Shown: piece after piece, positions 3,693-7,476 of the stretch
Numbering within the stretch: the first letter of the stretch is position 1
Layout of the letters: every line of letters starts with the position of its first letter
Assembly (NCBI GenBank): GCA_046259385.1
Contig: JBJYWI010000043.1
Location: forward strand, 1 to 7,476
DNA: 7,476 nucleotides
Origin: CAVWDI01 sp046259385
Lineage (GTDB): Bacteria; Chloroflexota; Anaerolineae; Anaerolineales; UBA4823
Direction of reading: 5' to 3'
The notes under the pieces: model-generated
Databases searched by the model: none
What the model saw: only the letters and a program-made list of their open reading frames with translations
Told to the model about the DNA's origin: nothing
Translations under genes and position numbers: made by a program

Positions 3693-6101
3693 ATGTCAGT
3701 AATCTGGAAGAAAGTCTGGTTTGACCTGTGGCAGAATAAACTACGCACTTTGCTGGTTGTGTTGAGTATCGCTGCGGGCGTTTTTGCGGTTGGCACCACT
3801 TTTGGGCTGATCGAACAACTCATCCCGACCATGGACGCCTCCCACCGCAGCACCTCGCCTTCGCATGCAACCATGATGCTTGGTCAGCCGGTAGACCGCG
3901 ATACGATCCTGAACCTGAAAAAGATCCCCGGCGTTCTGGAGATTGAACCGCTTAATGAACTGGAGATCCGCTACAAGGTAAAAGCCGAGGAAGACTGGCG
4001 CCAGGGAAACCTGGTGATGCGGGCAGATTACAGCGACCAGGACTTCGATGTCATCCAGCTCAAGGGAGGAAGCTGGCCCGAGGAAAAAAACCTTAGCATA
4101 GAAAGAATGCACAGCCCTTATTACGGAATCGGCATTGGCGATCAGGTTATCATCGAGGCTGATGATAAGGAGCACCTGTACCCCATAAGCGGGTTGATCC
4201 GCCACCCTTTTGTGCCGCCTCCTGCGATGTGGGATCTGGCGTTTTTCTTCAGCGGGGAACAGGTAATGGAAAGTTTCGGTATTCCTCCCGGAAGATTCAA
4301 CGAGCTTAAGTTCCAGGTAGAACCTTACAGCCCCCAGCATGTGCGCGAAGTGGCTTCGGACATAAAGAGGGAGCTGGCAAAGCAGGGTATCAGCGTTTCA
4401 GCGACTTTATATCAGGATCCAGAAACACACTGGGGTCGGGCATTCATCGACGGCACCGTGCTTGTGCTGCAGGTGCTGGCGGTGCTCTCCATGCTGCTCT
4501 CAGTTGTGCTGGTGCTTAACACTTTCACAGCCGTGATCACCCAGCAGACCAATCAGATTGGGATCATTAAGGCAATTGGCGGCAGCCGCAACACGATCAT
4601 CAGGGTTTACCTGGTAGGAGTCTTTATTCTAGGTCTGCTGGCGCTTTTTGTAGCCCTGCCACTTGGTTCGTGGGCTTCATTTCAAATGAGCCGCTGGATG
4701 CTCGGGATGTACAACATTGAATACGAACGTTTTCTCACAGGCGGCAATGCGCTGTTGTTTCAGGTATTTGCTGCACTTGCGGTTCCCTTAATCGCTGCTC
4801 TTGTGCCAGTTCTGAGCGGGGCTGCAATCACTGTACGAGAAGCGATCGCGTCCTACGGCGTTGGAGGTGATTACAGCGCTGGGTTGATGGACCGCTTTAT
4901 CGAGCGGGTTGGTCAGGGGATGCTGCGACCATCCACAATTATCGCCATCACAAATACCTTCCGCCGTAAATGGCGCCTGGTGCTGACCCAGCTTGTACTT
5001 GTTATATCCGGGGTGATGTTTCTGATGGTAATGGGATTGTCAAGCTCGATGAAGCGAACTTTGGATGTCGAATTCGAGAGGCGCGAACACGACTTTATCC
5101 TTTATTTCGATCAGCTGATGCGTATAGACAGGATTACTGAGGCGGCCAGCAGGTTGGACAACGTGCAGGATACCGGCATGTGGTTAGCACTGCCGGCGAC
5201 CATTTTGCATGGTGGTCAGCGCAGACTGGACGCCGGGATGGGCTCGCAGCTTCAGGGCATTCCCGTTGAAAATCCAATGATAAAACCGATGGTTGTGGAA
5301 GGGCGCTGGCTGATGCCTGGAGACCAGCGTGCGGTCGTGATGAACGCTGATACCGCCGAGGATGAGGGCATCCAAGTCGGCGATACGCTCACTCTGGATA
5401 TGGGGGATTTGGGTGAAGAAAATTGGATGGTTGTCGGGATTTACCGCACTTTCATGATGTTCGGATCGGAATTTAATTATGACGTTATCTATGCGCCTCT
5501 GGAAGCTGTCTTTGATGCCAGCAAAAAGCATGGGCACGCCAATATGCTGCTGGTGCGCACCCGTGAGCGGGGAGAAACAGCGATCGACCGGACTGTCGCC
5601 GACCTGGAAGATTTGCTGCGGGAAAAGAATATGCCTGCTGACCTGCGTGAAACAATGCCTGATACAAGGCGGATTATCGAGAGCGGCTACAATATTGTGG
5701 TAGCGATGATTCTATTCCTGGCGGTCATCATGGCGGTGGTGGGCGGCATTGGGCTGATGGGTGCCCTGTCGATCGGAGTGATCGAACGCACCAGGGAGAT
5801 CGGTGTCATGCGCGCATTAGGAGCGCTTTCCGGCACGATTCTGGGCATGTTTGTGCTTGAAGGACTGGTTCAGGGGGTGTTGAGCTGGATGGTTGCGGTT
5901 CCCATCTCATTATTGGCGACACCGTGGATGGCGGCTGCGCTGGGAGAGACTATATTTAACACTGAACTTGTCTACCGTTTCAATTACAGCGCGGTATTGA
6001 TCTGGCTGGGTGTTGTTATTCTCGTTTCGATCCTGGCTTCTATCATCCCTGCTTACCGTGCAGCCCAGGTGAATGTGCGCCAGTCGCTGACTTACGAGTG
6101 A
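3693..6101 (+). CDS. two-module FtsX/MacB-type ABC transporter permease
   Basis: The product is an 802-residue inner-membrane protein from ATG 3693 to TGA 6099-6101. Module one has TM1 at about 18-40, an extracytoplasmic MacB-like domain (about 45-250), then TM2-TM4 at about 254-278, 305-328 and 352-376, with the FtsX signature QIGIIKAIGGSRNTI between TM2 and TM3. Module two has TM5 at about 430-450, a second outer domain (about 460-660), then TM6-TM8 at about 668-692, 714-742 and 767-788, with the matching REIGVMRALGALSGTIL. The ending PAYRAAQVNVRQSLTYE is typical. Such tandem permeases act with a LolD/MacB-type ATPase in mechanotransmission or in lipid, lipoprotein or peptide export. No ATPase gene is adjacent, so it must be encoded elsewhere. 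The divergent PadR regulator is the likely controller. Substrate is unknown. Confidence 0.92.
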   Translation: MSVIWKKVWFDLWQNKLRTLLVVLSIAAGVFAVGTTFGLIEQLIPTMDASHRSTSPSHATMMLGQPVDRDTILNLKKIPGVLEIEPLNELEIRYKVKAEEDWRQGNLVMRADYSDQDFDVIQLKGGSWPEEKNLSIERMHSPYYGIGIGDQVIIEADDKEHLYPISGLIRHPFVPPPAMWDLAFFFSGEQVMESFGIPPGRFNELKFQVEPYSPQHVREVASDIKRELAKQGISVSATLYQDPETHWGRAFIDGTVLVLQVLAVLSMLLSVVLVLNTFTAVITQQTNQIGIIKAIGGSRNTIIRVYLVGVFILGLLALFVALPLGSWASFQMSRWMLGMYNIEYERFLTGGNALLFQVFAALAVPLIAALVPVLSGAAITVREAIASYGVGGDYSAGLMDRFIERVGQGMLRPSTIIAITNTFRRKWRLVLTQLVLVISGVMFLMVMGLSSSMKRTLDVEFERREHDFILYFDQLMRIDRITEAASRLDNVQDTGMWLALPATILHGGQRRLDAGMGSQLQGIPVENPMIKPMVVEGRWLMPGDQRAVVMNADTAEDEGIQVGDTLTLDMGDLGEENWMVVGIYRTFMMFGSEFNYDVIYAPLEAVFDASKKHGHANMLLVRTRERGETAIDRTVADLEDLLREKNMPADLRETMPDTRRIIESGYNIVVAMILFLAVIMAVVGGIGLMGALSIGVIERTREIGVMRALGALSGTILGMFVLEGLVQGVLSWMVAVPISLLATPWMAAALGETIFNTELVYRFNYSAVLIWLGVVILVSILASIIPAYRAAQVNVRQSLTYE

Positions 6102-6372
6102 TATTTTCTCCCCGCCAAAAAGTATGAAACACACAGCATGCATGCCGCGAAGCATCTTCAAACGAATTGCTCCTTAAAGGGATAGGGGAACGACGCCTAT
6201 TTTGTGAGTAACACCCAAACTATCAGGCTCTCTGTGTAAGGAAGGTTCTGTCTATTAATTGCAATTGAGATATTTGAGAAGGTGTATAACAACTGCCAGG
6301 CAGGATTGTTTGTTTGATGTAAAAACTTGCTAATTTGTTTCAGCTTGGGACATGCATTAGGTGAACATTAAC
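6102..6372. other. convergent intergenic region
   Basis: About 270 bases lie between the ends of the convergent permease and aminotransferase genes. No gene is supported. It contains a short terminator-like hairpin (6182-6203) and small palindromes (GCATGCATGC near 6138; CTGCCAGGCAG near 6295). Confidence 0.6.
6182..6203 (+). terminator. weak terminator-like hairpin after the permease
   Basis: ATAGG pairs with CCTAT across a 9-base loop, followed by a short T run (TATTTTG). With only 5 bp and a short T tract this would be a weak intrinsic terminator. Its position, about 80 bases after the permease stop between convergent genes, is the main support. Confidence 0.25.
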
Positions 6373-7476
6373 TTAAGCAGTATATTCCGGCAGCAACTCC
6401 CTCAAAGCCTCAACCAGCGCCTCCATGTCTTCCCGGGAGTTATATCCCTGAATGGATATCCGCAGGAAGTGCTGCCGGTTCCATTCGATGCAGGGGACTT
6501 CGATTCTGTATCGCTGCAGGAGCGCATCCTGAAATTTCTCAGTGCTCCGCAGGTGAGGCAATCGCACAACCGCCATCTGCGCGAAAGGCTCCGCCAGGTG
6601 GCTGTATGCAGAATCCAGACCAGTCAATTCCTCGATTCTCATTACCCCGTCTGCAAGGATTTCCTGGCACCTGCTCTGAATTTCCGGCCAGTTGTGCTCT
6701 TCCTGGAACCGGATCGCGGCTGGAACGGACAGGTATGCAGATGGGTCATTGGTGCCTGACCACTCAAAATTATCCAGGTATCTAGAGCCTGATTGGAAGG
6801 GCGAATTCTCACCCCACCCCCAGCTCACTACCAGCGGATCGACCATATGCTGCAGCTCGCTCCGGGTGTATAAAAATCCGGCTCCCTTCGGGCTAAGCAT
6901 CCATTTGTGGCAGTTGCCGGTGTAGAAATCCGGGGCAATTGCTCCGATATCAACCGGTATTTGCCCGGGCGCGTGTGCCCCGTCGATTACGGTCAGTATC
7001 CCTGCATTACGCGCTTCCTTGCAGATGAGATCCACCGGAAGCCTCATTGCTGTTGGGGAGGAGATATGGCTGATGAATATCACCCTGGTCCTGGATGTCA
7101 CTCCTTCCCAGATTTGTTCTGCGATCTCCCCAGGTGAAGACAACGGCAGCGGAATTGGCTGCCTGACCAATTTCGCGCCGGTCTTCCTTGTGACAAACTC
7201 CCAGGCATTCTCGCAGGCGCCGTACTCATGGTCTGTGGTTAGAATCTCGTCGCCCTGTTTCAACTCCAGTGAACGGGCGAGGATGTTAACGCCGTAAGTC
7301 GCATTGGGGATGTAAACCAAGTCGTCCGGGTCTGCTTTCAGGTAATCCCCAAGGGTTTGGCGCGCCGTTTTCAATGCACCCAGCATTTCCCTGACGAAGA
7401 ACTCCACCGGCTGGCGCTCAAGGTTTTTCTGCCAGCTTTGATAGACTTCCAGTACTGGTTTGGGTGTCGCTCCAAA
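6373..7476 (-). CDS. class V aminotransferase, isopenicillin-N-epimerase (CefD)-like, 5' end outside the window
   Basis: The frame enters from the right edge and ends at TAA 6375-6373; 367 residues are visible and perhaps 15-30 are missing. The first visible residues FGATPKPVLEVYQSWQKNLERQPVEF match the N-terminal region after the usual NHGS motif. PLP-site features follow: NATYGVN near visible residue 58, IDGAHAPGQIPVDI with the pyridine-binding Asp at about 165 and His at about 168, and GNCHKWMLSPKGAGFLY with the Schiff-base Lys at about 191 (codon 6906-6904). The C-terminal small domain includes HFLRISIQGYNSREDMEAL. Family members are cytosolic PLP enzymes, including epimerases and cysteine-desulfurase-like lyases; the specific substrate cannot be told. 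A cysteine or selenocysteine lyase role is possible but not specifically supported. Confidence 0.9.
   Translation of the reverse strand, partial: FGATPKPVLEVYQSWQKNLERQPVEFFVREMLGALKTARQTLGDYLKADPDDLVYIPNATYGVNILARSLELKQGDEILTTDHEYGACENAWEFVTRKTGAKLVRQPIPLPLSSPGEIAEQIWEGVTSRTRVIFISHISSPTAMRLPVDLICKEARNAGILTVIDGAHAPGQIPVDIGAIAPDFYTGNCHKWMLSPKGAGFLYTRSELQHMVDPLVVSWGWGENSPFQSGSRYLDNFEWSGTNDPSAYLSVPAAIRFQEEHNWPEIQSRCQEILADGVMRIEELTGLDSAYSHLAEPFAQMAVVRLPHLRSTEKFQDALLQRYRIEVPCIEWNRQHFLRISIQGYNSREDMEALVEALRELLPEYTA

Noticed and set aside
3741..4340. 199-codon minus-strand frame opposite the permease
   Set aside because: It lies wholly within the well-supported permease gene and its translation resembles no protein family.
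6361..6759. 132-codon plus-strand frame opposite the aminotransferase
   Set aside because: The minus strand carries clear PLP-enzyme motifs across the same stretch; this is its complement.

Overview
The window reads as a bacterial accessory region of moderate GC. It uses the standard code: the large permease and a small gene end in TGA, and other genes end in TAA. Gene content (PadR regulator, FtsX-type permease, class V aminotransferase, VOC/PhnB proteins, a gamma-glutamylcyclotransferase-like protein) is compatible with an environmental anaerobe such as a Chloroflexota (Anaerolineae) member. That assignment is a low-confidence inference, because no rRNA or other marker gene is present.

Layout. 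Positions 1-266 hold the 3' end of a PhnB/VOC-family gene, followed by a frameshifted remnant of a second PhnB-like gene (about 292-497). Positions 498-843 are AT-rich with no convincing gene, but contain a 21-bp-spaced direct repeat and a possible promoter. Positions 844-1590 are the highlight. They form one reading frame of 248 codons for an alkylmercury lyase (MerB)-like protein, interrupted only by two in-frame UGA codons (1219-1221 and 1444-1446). By motif alignment from memory, these UGAs fall where MerB has its two catalytic cysteines, Cys96 and Cys159; the Asp99 equivalent is conserved three residues after the first. Each UGA is followed at bacterial-SECIS distance (26 and 19 nt to the apical loop) by a 7-bp hairpin with G in the first two loop bases. 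I read this as a candidate double-selenocysteine MerB-like protein. A pseudogene with two nonsense mutations is the main alternative.

Positions 1701-2021 encode a gamma-glutamylcyclotransferase-like protein with an eroded N-terminus. Positions 2155-2305 are an imperfect fold-back element, possibly a MITE remnant. On the minus strand, a PadR-family regulator with a His/Trp-rich N-terminal extension (3433-2846) is followed by two small reading frames (2827-2663, weak; 2558-2310, with a good RBS). The unit is driven by a near-perfect sigma70 promoter with a nested palindromic operator just downstream.

On the plus strand, a short uncertain frame (3502-3690) leads almost directly into an 802-residue two-module FtsX/MacB-type ABC permease (3693-6101). 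The permease is probably controlled by the divergent PadR regulator, but no ATPase gene is visible. Finally, an isopenicillin-N-epimerase-like class V aminotransferase enters from the right edge on the minus strand (7476-6373).

No selenocysteine machinery (selA, selB, selC, selD) lies in the window, so the Sec interpretation needs the rest of the genome.
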